DNA from: Nocardiopsis_C rhodophaea
GTDB lineage: Bacteria; Actinomycetota; Actinomycetes; Streptosporangiales; Streptosporangiaceae
Reading direction: 5' to 3'
NCBI RefSeq assembly: GCF_039530945.1
Contig: NZ_BAAAPC010000028.1
Span: 1 to 64,000, forward strand
Length of the DNA stretch: 64,000 nucleotides
This document shows positions 1 through 8,213 of the stretch, one piece after another; position 1 is the stretch's first letter; each line of letters opens with the position of its first letter. The position numbers and the translations under genes are program-made. The notes under the pieces were generated by a model. That model saw nothing but the letters and a program-made list of their open reading frames with translations. It was not told where the DNA came from and did no database searches.

Positions 1-317
1 CCCGCCAAATCGGCGGTTCCGCGTTCGCCCTTGCGATAAAACCCGCCCGCACACGATTTCCAACACGGATTCTGCGTCCGGGCACACGCCAGTATGCCAG
101 GAGAAATCCGTGCGTCGAACCGTGCGAAGAGCGCGGCCGCATCCACCGGGTCAGACCCGCGAGCGACCAGAGAGAAGACCGCCGCCCCGAGCGCCGGACG
201 AACCGACCGCTTCAAGGCGACCCGAGCAACTATAGTCCTCCCCTCCCCGCTCCACCAACCATGCACGTAGTGATGTGAGCCACATCTACCGTTTCGGATG
301 CGATCACTATCGGCGCC
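1..317. other. No gene recognised at left edge
   Basis: This stretch lies downstream of the glycosidase gene, which ends at 318 on the minus strand. I see no convincing reading frame, hairpin or repeat in it. A gene to the left of the window may end here. Confidence 0.4.
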
Positions 318-1826
318 CTAGTTGGTGGGGGATACGACCAGCTCATGTTCCTGCAGGTAAGGAGCTGACTCCACCTTCCACACCCGGCGAGCAGCGTCCC
401 ACTCCGCTGCCCAACTTCCTTCGGGATCGCTGGAGCTGATGATGCCTCCCTCAGGAAACTCCCGCTCCGGAACGTAGATTTCCGTCGGTCCAGTCACGCT
501 TCCGTCGTTCTTCTCCGCGAAGGACACGGTCAGCGTCTTGGCGGGCTCGTCGTAGTGCACAGCCAGCGGCTCGCCCGCGATCGCCCGCGGGTAGGGACGA
601 TTCATCACCTCGGCGAGCGGCCCCGGCTTCGCTCCTTCCCCTTCTTCTCCATCTGCGCGGCCCAACCAGGGGCCCCACCCGTCGAGGTCGTTAGACCAGT
701 AGGCCCGCCCCGCCCCGATCTCGTCCGTCAACGCGAGCATCCGTTCGACATACTCCATCGCGCCCGGGCTGCTCGTATCGAGGCCGAATTCGCCCAGGAC
801 GATCGGCGCCTCCAGCCGGTCCGCGGTCACGAGGACATTCCGTCGCCAGAGGCTGATGCTGCGATCGATCCACACGCGGCTTGACTCGCTGCCGCCGATT
901 CGCCCATCGTCACCACCTCCGTGCTCACCCCGGCCGTACGCCTTCCCCAGGTCCATCGGCAGCGGGTAGATGTGTGGTGCGTAGACGATGCGCGCCTTGC
1001 CCTCACGAGGATCGTCAAGGTGGGGAAGTGCCGACGGCAGGCCCCAGTTGACCCCCACGGCCTGCGGCTCGACAAAGATCCAGGAGTCGTTGTCGACCGT
1101 CCTGATGGCCGTGATGCTGCGCCGATAGAGCTCGGCCAACGGCCCCCGCTCGAACTCGGGGCCCTGCAGGGTGCCGCCCCATGGTTCGTTCATGAGGTCG
1201 TAGCCGATCACCGCTGGCTCGCCGGAGAAGCGATCGGCCACGTGGCGCCATGCCCGCACGTAGTGGCTCATCAACTCCGAATGTTCTCCGGTGGTGTTCC
1301 AGAAGTGGTCGAAAGAGCGCATCGTCCCGGGTTCGAGGTAGACGAGTTCCCATTGCTCCTGCTCCTCGACCGTCAGGCCGTCGGTATGGGTCGCCCACTC
1401 GGGTGCGCCGTTGCCGACCCTGCCCGCCTCCGTGATCCCCTGACCCCACAAGTCCTGATGCATATCCAGGAGCACGTGGTAGTCCCTCTCGGCGTACCAG
1501 GAGACGCGTTCGGCCACAGCGTCGAGGTACTTCTCGTCGTATTGACCTGGTTCCGGTTCCAACGCGCTCCACTGCAGCAAGAAGCGAACGAAGTTGGTGC
1601 CCATCCGTTCATACTCGTTCTCGACGTCCTGCTCCTCGATCCACGGCATCGCGTCTGGATCGCTCTTCGTCGATCCCGCGGTGTTGAAGCCGTGGAGGAT
1701 GATCGCCCGCCCCTGATCATCGGTGATGTACCGGGGGCCTTCGGGAGAAGGGCGACTCACGACGGTGAGCGAGCCTCCGACCAGAACCAGGGCAAGAGCG
1801 AGGACAGCCCAGGGGGGACGTTTCAT
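318..1826 (-). CDS. Secreted GH5-family glycosidase (endoglycoceramidase-like)
   Basis: A 502-residue protein with an N-terminal signal peptide or anchor (MKRPP, then a run of Ala/Leu/Val to about residue 22). The catalytic (beta/alpha)8 barrel begins near residue 35 and carries the GH5 acid/base motif DLMNEPWGG (about residue 212) and the nucleophile motif VLGEFGLDT near residue 345. A beta-sandwich tail follows. The early HGFNTAG motif and the DMHQDLWGQ loop resemble endoglycoceramidases and related GH5 enzymes, which cleave glycans from ceramide or other lipids outside the cell. The exact substrate cannot be read from sequence. The gene is divergent from the membrane protein to its right. 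Confidence 0.8.
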   Translation of the reverse strand: MKRPPWAVLALALVLVGGSLTVVSRPSPEGPRYITDDQGRAIILHGFNTAGSTKSDPDAMPWIEEQDVENEYERMGTNFVRFLLQWSALEPEPGQYDEKYLDAVAERVSWYAERDYHVLLDMHQDLWGQGITEAGRVGNGAPEWATHTDGLTVEEQEQWELVYLEPGTMRSFDHFWNTTGEHSELMSHYVRAWRHVADRFSGEPAVIGYDLMNEPWGGTLQGPEFERGPLAELYRRSITAIRTVDNDSWIFVEPQAVGVNWGLPSALPHLDDPREGKARIVYAPHIYPLPMDLGKAYGRGEHGGGDDGRIGGSESSRVWIDRSISLWRRNVLVTADRLEAPIVLGEFGLDTSSPGAMEYVERMLALTDEIGAGRAYWSNDLDGWGPWLGRADGEEGEGAKPGPLAEVMNRPYPRAIAGEPLAVHYDEPAKTLTVSFAEKNDGSVTGPTEIYVPEREFPEGGIISSSDPEGSWAAEWDAARRVWKVESAPYLQEHELVVSPTN

Positions 1827-1926
1827 GGACGGCGATCCTTCGTGGGGGAGGGGAGAGGCGGGAGGGCCGAGAGGGCAAGGAAGTCGGGGCTATCTCAATG
1901 AGACGTGGGTCACTATCATCCAGAAC

Positions 1927-2508
1927 GTGAAATCGTTTCGCAATATCCCCCTCCCCTCCTTCTCCCGGTCGTCCTCAACGTCAACGACTGCCACTGCCGC
2001 GGTCGTGGCCGTGCTGGGGATCTGTCTTCTCTTCGGAAGCACGTGGGTGGTTACACGGTTGACGGCGCGTTTTCCCTGGATCGTGGCTCCGTCGACGCTG
2101 GGTGCTCCGTTCGGCCTGCCCCGACTGCGTGCCACGCCATTCGGTGAGCAGGGGTGGGATGCGCTCGTCGTCGAGGTCATCGCGGTAGCCGCGCTCGCGG
2201 CGGTCACCGGTGCATGGACGCGACGCACTCTCAAACGCCGCCCCGCACTCGGCCGGGTACGCGCCGGTCGGTCGGCATGGGTGGGCTTCATTCTGGGGGC
2301 GGCGATCGCCAACGCCCTGCGGGCAATTGGGGCCGGAACAGCGATGGGATTCGGACCCGTCGGATATGGCGTGATGGTCGTCCTAGGCATGCTCAGCGGC
2401 ACCGTCTGGGGGATCACGCTCGGCTGGATCCCCGGCATGGCCGCTGGCGTCGCCACCGCGCGAGGCGAATCCCGGCCCCCAGCGGCCCCGACGACACCGG
2501 CGAAGTGA
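1927..2508 (+). CDS. Hypothetical integral membrane protein
   Basis: About 193 residues with four to five hydrophobic segments, including one near residues 22-42, one near 75-95 and a Gly-rich pair near the C-terminus. I do not recognise a family. The start is uncertain: I chose the GTG at 1927 because hydrophobic coding begins soon after it. The same frame is open back to an ATG at 1825, which overlaps the start codon of the divergent glycosidase. No clear Shine-Dalgarno precedes either. It ends 173 bp before the Crp/Fnr gene. Confidence 0.5.
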   Translation: MKSFRNIPLPSFSRSSSTSTTATAAVVAVLGICLLFGSTWVVTRLTARFPWIVAPSTLGAPFGLPRLRATPFGEQGWDALVVEVIAVAALAAVTGAWTRRTLKRRPALGRVRAGRSAWVGFILGAAIANALRAIGAGTAMGFGPVGYGVMVVLGMLSGTVWGITLGWIPGMAAGVATARGESRPPAAPTTPAK

Positions 2509-2681
2509 AGGCGGGGGCTCCCGTCCGAATTCCACGCCGCCCCCGCACTCGCGCCCGCGCCATCGCCTCCACATCCTCCTCGCACCCGCTCCCACCTGGT
2601 CGCCCGCCCTGGACAGGACGCGTGAAGTCCAGGAAGATCGATGTTGGAACGGCTGCGCCGAGCGAGGAGCTATGGTGCACG

Positions 2682-3380
2682 ATGGCGCACGATCACTGGT
2701 GTCAATCTGAGGTAGCCGTCTTCCAAGACCTCACCGACACGGAGATGGTTGCGATCGGCGCGCAAGCACCGACGCGTTCTATACAGGCCGGGGAGACGAT
2801 CTATTCGCCACGCGATCGCGCCGAGACGATGTACATCGTGAAGCGCGGCCGGGTCCGCTTGTACCGGGTGGCGGACGACGGGCGCACGGTGACGACGGGG
2901 CTCATGGGACCTGGCGCCATCTTCGGTGAGATGGAGCTGCTCGGGTTGCACATGGGCGGCACCTGGGCCGAAGCCCTGGACGAGAGTGCCCTCCACCTGA
3001 TGAGCCATGACGACGTGCGCGGGCTCCTGCTATCAGATCCCATGGTCGCCACCCGCATCGCCGAACAGCTGGGAGCTCGGCTCACACAGCTGGAGCAGCG
3101 CCTTGTCGACATGGCGTGCAAGTCCGTGGCGGAGCGGACCGCCAAGACACTGTCCACCCTCATCACGCCAACCGGGAGCTCGGGCCAGGACATCCGACTC
3201 ACGCACGAGCAGCTGGCCCGCCTCACCGGCACCACTCGGGAACGAACCACGAAGGCGCTGGGCGAACTCGCCGATTGCGGTCTGGTGCGGCTGCGGCGCG
3301 GGCAGGTCGTGGTTATCGATCCCCCGGGGCTGGTCGCTTACGCCGACGGCGGGCACAGGTCGCCAGCTGGTGTCGTGTGA
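2682..3380 (+). CDS. Crp/Fnr-family transcriptional regulator
   Basis: A 232-residue protein. An N-terminal cyclic-nucleotide-binding-like beta barrel (about residues 15-125, with the turn GPGAIFGEMELLG) is joined by a dimer helix to a C-terminal winged HTH (about 160-225) whose recognition region reads LARLTGTTRERTTKALGEL. The Arg in GTTRERT is typical of the Crp family. The usual cAMP-contacting Arg-Ser pair is not obvious, so the ligand is unknown. The ATG at 2682 was chosen because GAGGAG lies 12 bp upstream and the fold starts there. The frame extends further upstream without family similarity. Confidence 0.85.
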   Translation: MAHDHWCQSEVAVFQDLTDTEMVAIGAQAPTRSIQAGETIYSPRDRAETMYIVKRGRVRLYRVADDGRTVTTGLMGPGAIFGEMELLGLHMGGTWAEALDESALHLMSHDDVRGLLLSDPMVATRIAEQLGARLTQLEQRLVDMACKSVAERTAKTLSTLITPTGSSGQDIRLTHEQLARLTGTTRERTTKALGELADCGLVRLRRGQVVVIDPPGLVAYADGGHRSPAGVV

Positions 3381-3530
3381 GAGGCGGAGCGAGGGAGCGG
3401 TTCTCCCTGTGGCTCTGTGTTCCCTCGTTTTCCCCCGCGCCCCCGAGAGCGTCCCGAGCGTGTCCCGTATCGACATGGTGATGTGCCGAGAGATGGGTCT
3501 ATCGTTTCGTCGCGATCTCCGTTTGGCGCG

Positions 3531-3595
3531 ATGTCGCGATGTGAGGATGTCGCGATGGCGGTGTGCGGTGATACCGCGATGGCGTGATGCCGATG
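3531..3595. repeat. Short degenerate tandem repeats
   Basis: The intergenic region after the Crp/Fnr gene contains repeated units around TGTCGCGATG (3532-3541, 3548-3557), with a related CCGCGATGGCG near 3574. Spacing is irregular. They could be slippage products or a binding-site array. No function is evident. Confidence 0.35.
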
Positions 3596-3690
3596 CCGCG
3601 TGATTTCGACACGGGCTCATGCGCGCTGCGGGCGGCCGCCGATGCTCCCCGTCTTCCTCCTCCTGCGCGCGCAACAGGCGTCCCCCGCGC

Positions 3691-4104
3691 TCAGCCGGCG
3701 TCCCCGTTCGTCCAGGCGTGAATCCTGCCATCGCTCAGAAAGGCGTGGAATTCTCCGCACCGCTTGGTCAGAGACCCAGGTCTCCGCGGGAACCAGTCAG
3801 CCGACAGTCTCGGGCGTTCGGGATCGACCGTCAGCTCCTCGCAGGTCTCCGGCATCGTGCGGGACGCGACCGTGAACGTCAGCAGCTGAGCGTTGCTGTC
3901 AAGGTCGTGCTTTTCCTGGATGTTCCGTGCCTCCTCAGGCACCCACTCGGGAACCCAGCCCTGGTCCACCGCGCCTTCCGCCCGTGCCTCATCCAAATCG
4001 TCGTAGTGCGCTTCCCGCGTGTCGGCGGAACAAGAGGTCAGCAGGGCCGCAACCGCCAGCGGGCTGATCATCCTGAGAGCGGTCGCAGGTCGGGGTCCAC
4101 GCAT
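3691..4104 (-). CDS. Small secreted lipoprotein, unknown function
   Basis: 137 residues. The N-terminus has positive charges, a hydrophobic stretch and a lipobox ending in LLTSC at about residue 25, so it is predicted to be lipidated and exported. The mature part contains two further Cys (in PETCEEL and TKRCGEF) that could form a disulfide. I recognise no domain. It is monocistronic and divergent from wrbA across about 350 bp. Confidence 0.65.
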   Translation of the reverse strand: MRGPRPATALRMISPLAVAALLTSCSADTREAHYDDLDEARAEGAVDQGWVPEWVPEEARNIQEKHDLDSNAQLLTFTVASRTMPETCEELTVDPERPRLSADWFPRRPGSLTKRCGEFHAFLSDGRIHAWTNGDAG

Positions 4105-4461
4105 GCCGTCAGTGCCTCCCTACTCCGAGTCCTTCGGTTCGGACTCCGTCGTCTTGCGGATCACGCGGCCGAAGCTCAGTCGCGCGTCCTACGCACATGA
4201 CGCCCACCCCCACCGCTCCGGTTCGCCTGCGCCACCGAAGGCGCTTTACAGCGATCGCGTCTCCATGACCGTCCGAGGCGGAGGCAGGCCAGGGCGACCG
4301 CGCAGCGCGACGCACCTAGCACCGGCATCAGCGCAGGTAGACCGCATGGCGCTCATCACATCCGTCCTCCAGGGGGTCGCCAAATCAATACATAGGAATT
4401 ATCTTTCATGGAAGAAATTTCGCCGCAAGGCGACACCCACGTTCGTCAGAGAGGCACATCC
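4105..4461. other. Intergenic region between lipoprotein and wrbA
   Basis: No gene supported. The last 80 bases before wrbA are AT-richer than their surroundings (about 4385-4415) and are the likely wrbA promoter region. I could not assign firm -35 and -10 boxes. Confidence 0.35.
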
Positions 4462-5079
4462 ATGAGCGAGACCGTGAAGCTGAGCGTCATCTACTACTCG
4501 TCGACCGGAACCGGTTTCGACATTGCTCGCGAGATCGCCGAGACAGCGGAGAAGGCAGGCGCCGAAGTGCGCCTGCGCAAGGTGGCCGAGCTCGCCCCGG
4601 CCGCCGCCATCCAGGGCAACCCGGCCTGGGCCGCCAACGTCGAGGCGACCAAGGACGTCCCCGAGGCCGCGGCTGAGGACGTCGTGTGGGCCGACGCGGT
4701 CATCTTCGGCTCGCCGACCCGCTTCGGGAACGTGTCGTCGCAGCTCAAGCAGTTCATCGACATGCTCGGCGGGCAGTGGGCGCAGGGCCTGCTCGCCGAC
4801 AAGGTGTACAGCGCCTTCACGTCCTCGGCCACCCTGCACGGCGGCCAGGAGTCCACCCTCCTCGCCCTGTCGAACACCTTCTACCACTTCGGCGGATTCA
4901 TCGTTCCGCCCGGCTACACGGACGCCAGCAAGTTCGCCGACGGCAACCCGTACGGCACCTCGCACGTGGATGCCCAGGGCAACAACCCCGTCGACGACAC
5001 CACCCGCACGGCCGCCCAGGTGCAGGCCAAGCGCGTCGTCCGCGTGGCGCGTGCGCTGAAGGCCGACGCCTCTCTCTAG
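4462..5079 (+). CDS. wrbA: NAD(P)H:quinone oxidoreductase, WrbA type
   Basis: 205 residues with a flavodoxin-like fold. An FMN phosphate-binding loop lies near residues 10-16 (YYSSTGTG). The SPTRFGNVSSQLKQF segment near residue 80 and HGGQESTLL near 120 are hallmarks of WrbA, a tetrameric FMN enzyme that performs two-electron reduction of quinones in the cytosol. The ATG at 4462 was preferred over an upstream in-frame ATG at 4408 because it matches the family N-terminus and follows GAGAGG. The length is normal for the family. Confidence 0.9.
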   Translation: MSETVKLSVIYYSSTGTGFDIAREIAETAEKAGAEVRLRKVAELAPAAAIQGNPAWAANVEATKDVPEAAAEDVVWADAVIFGSPTRFGNVSSQLKQFIDMLGGQWAQGLLADKVYSAFTSSATLHGGQESTLLALSNTFYHFGGFIVPPGYTDASKFADGNPYGTSHVDAQGNNPVDDTTRTAAQVQAKRVVRVARALKADASL

Positions 5080-5162
5080 TCCCCTTCTCCCCTTCCCCTC
5101 CTGTTCCTGCCCCGCACCGACCCCAATGCGCACTCGATGGTGGGACGAGCGGGATCCGCCGG

Positions 5163-6494
5163 TCACCGTGCGAGCCCGGCGGATTCCGCTTCCGGATCCA
5201 CCGGTCGACGGAGGGACACCGCGTCGCGATCCGGCCGAATGAGGAGGAACGCCGCCAGGGAGCCTGCGAGAAGCAGAAGCGCCGCCAGGTCGAAGGAGAG
5301 GGAGAAGCCGACGCCTTGGGATGGCGCCGCGTCGATGATCCGGCCGGTGACATAGGGAGCGAGCACGCTCGACATCGTGGCCGCCGCGTAGGAGGCACCG
5401 AGCACGGCGCTTCGCTGCCGCTCCGGACACACATGGGAGATCGCGGCGTTGGCGAGCGGGGTCTGCGTGTTGCCGATAGCGAAACCCACGCCGAAGCAGA
5501 GCAGCACGAGCGGAACCGCCTCGACCCGGGTCATCCCCAGCATGAACAGGCCGCCCACTGCGACGGCCGTCCCTCCCACCACCCCCTGGGCGACCCGGTA
5601 GGTGACGCCCCGGCTGATCAGCCGCTGGGCGAGACCGCCGCCGACCAGCACGAGGACGATCGCACACAGGCTGGGGAGACCGATGGCCAGGCTCAACCCG
5701 GCCTTGCTGAGGCCGATCTCGTCCTCCAAGTAGACGGGGATCCAGGCCAGCGCGAGCGCAAGCGCCCACAGGACGGTCGCCGTCGCGAAGGTCGCGCCAA
5801 GCCACGTTCCCGTCGTGAGGATGCGCAGGTAGGGCACGCGGTCGGGCATCGTCGCGTTCGACGACCCTTCGCCTCCGGGCACGGCCGGCGTTCCGGGGGC
5901 CACCGGCGTCTCTTCCGAGGCGCCGTAGGGGCCGCTGCCGCCGTAGCGGAGCCAGGCCACCAGCCAGAGCAGTCCGGCCACGCCGAGCGCACCGAACGCG
6001 GCGCGCCAGCCGAGTGCTTCGGAGATCAGGATCGTCAATGGGCCACCGACGATCGCCCCGAGGGCGCCGCCCATGGTGACCAACGCCGCGGGGAGCGATC
6101 TCCGGTGCGAGGGGAAGTGCGTGAACGCGGTGTGGTTGGCCAGCGGGAACCCCGGGCCTTCTCCGGCCCCCAGGAGCACACGCGTCACCAGCAGGAAGCC
6201 GAAACCCGCCGTGGGGATGAGGATCGGCAGCTGGGCCACCGACCAGACGAGCACCAGCCCGGCGAGCAGCGGTCGGGCCCGTACCCGGTCACCCATGAAT
6301 CCCACCAGCAGCGCCGAGACGCTGAACAGCAGATAGAAGGAGCCCGCCACGGTTCCGAACTGGGTGGCGGAGAGGTTCAGCTCCTCCATGATCGAATCCG
6401 CCGTCAGCCCGAGGACCGCCTTGTCCGCGAAGTTGATGACCATGAAGACGACGAGGAGGGTGAGGACGCCGCGGGGACCTGCGCGTGCGCTCAT
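5163..6494 (-). CDS. MFS transporter, probable exporter
   Basis: 443 residues with about twelve hydrophobic segments. The MFS motif A is present as GFMGDRVRARP near residue 64, and a large hydrophilic loop follows TM6. The family is broad, covering anionic-cation symporters and drug exporters, so no substrate is claimed. It is divergent from a TetR gene across 186 bp holding two matched inverted repeats. This arrangement usually means the TetR protein represses the exporter. Confidence 0.85.
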   Translation of the reverse strand: MSARAGPRGVLTLLVVFMVINFADKAVLGLTADSIMEELNLSATQFGTVAGSFYLLFSVSALLVGFMGDRVRARPLLAGLVLVWSVAQLPILIPTAGFGFLLVTRVLLGAGEGPGFPLANHTAFTHFPSHRRSLPAALVTMGGALGAIVGGPLTILISEALGWRAAFGALGVAGLLWLVAWLRYGGSGPYGASEETPVAPGTPAVPGGEGSSNATMPDRVPYLRILTTGTWLGATFATATVLWALALALAWIPVYLEDEIGLSKAGLSLAIGLPSLCAIVLVLVGGGLAQRLISRGVTYRVAQGVVGGTAVAVGGLFMLGMTRVEAVPLVLLCFGVGFAIGNTQTPLANAAISHVCPERQRSAVLGASYAAATMSSVLAPYVTGRIIDAAPSQGVGFSLSFDLAALLLLAGSLAAFLLIRPDRDAVSLRRPVDPEAESAGLAR

Positions 6495-6589
6495 CGCATC
6501 CGCCTCCCGGGGATGTGCTCGGGGAGGTCAGGGGGAGCGAACGGTCGGGGTGGGGGCGGGGGTCTCATCCGGTTCCCTTCCGTGTGTTC

Positions 6590-6609
6590 ACGGAACGGAT
6601 CGGTTCCGT
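6590..6609. promoter_or_regulatory. Probable TetR operator, site 1
   Basis: Inverted repeat ACGGAAC-N6-GTTCCGT with perfect 7-bp arms, located in the divergent intergenic region between the MFS gene and the TetR gene. It has the same geometry as site 2 at 6643-6660. The centres are 52 bp apart, about five helical turns. Confidence 0.65.
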
Positions 6610-6642
6610 TCTTAACTACCGGACAGTAACCGTGAAAGGCTT

Positions 6643-6660
6643 CGGAACGCAACGGTTCCG
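6643..6660. promoter_or_regulatory. Probable TetR operator, site 2
   Basis: Inverted repeat CGGAAC-N6-GTTCCG with perfect 6-bp arms, 20 bp upstream of the TetR ATG. With site 1 it forms a matched pair, expected to give autoregulation plus control of the divergent MFS gene. Confidence 0.65.
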
Positions 6661-6680
6661 TTCTGGAATATCCTGCGCTT

Positions 6681-7280
6681 ATGCCGAGAGCCAACCAGCC
6701 GCGGGGAAGCGCCCTGCTGCGGGAGAGCGTGACCGCGACGATCCGGTGCGCGGTCTTCGAGGAGTTGGCCGAGACCGGCTGCGCACGCATGTCCATGGAC
6801 GCCGTCGCACGGCGCGCGGGGGTCGGCAAGGCCGCCCTGTATCGACGATGGGCGTCCAAAGACCAGATGCTGATCGACCTGGTGTCCACCGCCGCCCGCG
6901 ACGAACTTCCAGCACCGGCCGACACCGGGTCCCTCCGGGGAGACGTCGCGTCCCTGGTCGCGGAATCCGTCGGCATCCTCGACCGCCCCCAGATCCGCCG
7001 CATCCTGCTCGACCTTCTCGCCGAGGCCGGTCACAACCCGGCACTCTCGGAGGCCGTGCGCTCGGCCATCGCGGCTCCCCTCCGCGCGACCCTCGACGCC
7101 ATCCTCGACCGGGCTGTCACCCGCGGCGAACTCCCACCCGACCTCGACCGCGCCCTCGCGACCGACCTCCTGGGCGCCCCGCTCTTCTTCCGCCTCCTGG
7201 CCGCCGACACCCCCGTCGACGCCGGCTACCGGACCAGGCTGACCCGGTCCCTCCTGGCAGCCCTGACGGTCGCCCACTGA
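6681..7280 (+). CDS. TetR-family transcriptional regulator
   Basis: 199 residues. The N-terminal HTH (about residues 15-62) contains the TetR signature MDAVARRAGVGKAALYRRW. The C-terminal ligand domain resembles TetR_C proteins that repress neighbouring exporters. The ATG at 6681 follows closely on operator site 2, with little room for a Shine-Dalgarno, so translation may be near-leaderless. The last 25 codons closely match a broken gene end at 45175-45252. Confidence 0.9.
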   Translation: MPRANQPRGSALLRESVTATIRCAVFEELAETGCARMSMDAVARRAGVGKAALYRRWASKDQMLIDLVSTAARDELPAPADTGSLRGDVASLVAESVGILDRPQIRRILLDLLAEAGHNPALSEAVRSAIAAPLRATLDAILDRAVTRGELPPDLDRALATDLLGAPLFFRLLAADTPVDAGYRTRLTRSLLAALTVAH

Positions 7281-7386
7281 ACACACGCCATGACCGCTGA
7301 GCCCACGCATTGGCGATCGGCCTGTGGAACACAGAGGGCACGCGTCGAAGGGAAGAGCCCCAGCCGCGGGTGGCAGACTGACGCGT

Positions 7387-8166
7387 ATGGGTTACCTCAA
7401 CGGCGCACCGGTGGACGTGACCGCTCTGAAGGCTCTCGCCTTCAGCAATTTCGGCCATTTCACCACGATGCGCGTCACTGAGGGGCGAATCCGCGGGCTG
7501 TCGCTGCATCTCGACCGGCTAGTGCGGGACTGCCGCGCAGTGTTCGACACCGACCTCGACCGTGAACGAATCCTCGAACTCATCCGGCAAGGGGTCAGGG
7601 AGCGTTCCGGAGTGTTCATTACCCGTGTAACGGTCTTCGATCCGCAGCTGGACATTGGGCATCCCGACATATCCCATCCGCAGATCTTGGTCACGCATCG
7701 GTCGGCTCCAACAATGCACTTGCCGCCCCTGCACGTGCAGACGGTTGCATACCAGCGTGAGATGCCTGAGATAAAGCATGTCGGGCTATTCGGTCAGCTC
7801 GCTGCCCGACGTGCGGTTCAGCGCAGGGGGTTCGACGATGCGCTCTTCACCGACCCTTCCAGCGGTGCCATTTCCGAGGGGGTCACGTGGAACATCGGGT
7901 TCGTCGATGAGCGGGACCGCGTCGTCTGGCCGAAAGCGGCAATGCTGCCAGGGGTGACCATGCGCCTACTCCACGATGTTTATGACTCGCTGGCCGAACC
8001 AATGGTCTTTGACGATCTACGCCATGTCCGGGCCGCGTTCGCCACCAATTCGTCCGTCGGTGTCCGGCCCATCAGGGCTGTGGGGGACGTGGAGCTCGAA
8101 GTCGATCATCCCGTTCTCACCGAGTTGCGCCAACGGTATGAGACCGTCCCGGACGACCCCATCTAG
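7387..8166 (+). CDS. Class IV PLP enzyme (aminotransferase / ADC-lyase-like)
   Basis: 259 residues, fold-type IV PLP family. FGHFTTMRV near residue 22 and the HLDRLVRDC segment resemble the start of ADC lyase (PabC). The candidate PLP Lys is in PEIKHVGLF, and SEGVTWNIGF is the usual substrate/phosphate loop. Similar proteins occur widely in actinomycetes outside gene clusters, so it may be unrelated housekeeping. However, it lies beside a cluster whose PabAB makes 4-amino-4-deoxychorismate and which otherwise lacks a lyase. That makes it a candidate for the step to 4-aminobenzoate (inference). The start is uncertain because the Shine-Dalgarno is weak. Confidence 0.7.
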   Translation: MGYLNGAPVDVTALKALAFSNFGHFTTMRVTEGRIRGLSLHLDRLVRDCRAVFDTDLDRERILELIRQGVRERSGVFITRVTVFDPQLDIGHPDISHPQILVTHRSAPTMHLPPLHVQTVAYQREMPEIKHVGLFGQLAARRAVQRRGFDDALFTDPSSGAISEGVTWNIGFVDERDRVVWPKAAMLPGVTMRLLHDVYDSLAEPMVFDDLRHVRAAFATNSSVGVRPIRAVGDVELEVDHPVLTELRQRYETVPDDPI

Positions 8167-8213
8167 GGCGCTGGGGTCGTCCGGTACCACCGCTTCAGTC
8201 GGCCCATGGAGAC

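Noticed and set aside
4686..6629. A 647-codon plus-strand frame across wrbA and the MFS gene
   Set aside because: It is antisense to the MFS gene and out of frame with wrbA; composition is Arg/Gly/Pro-rich shadow coding.
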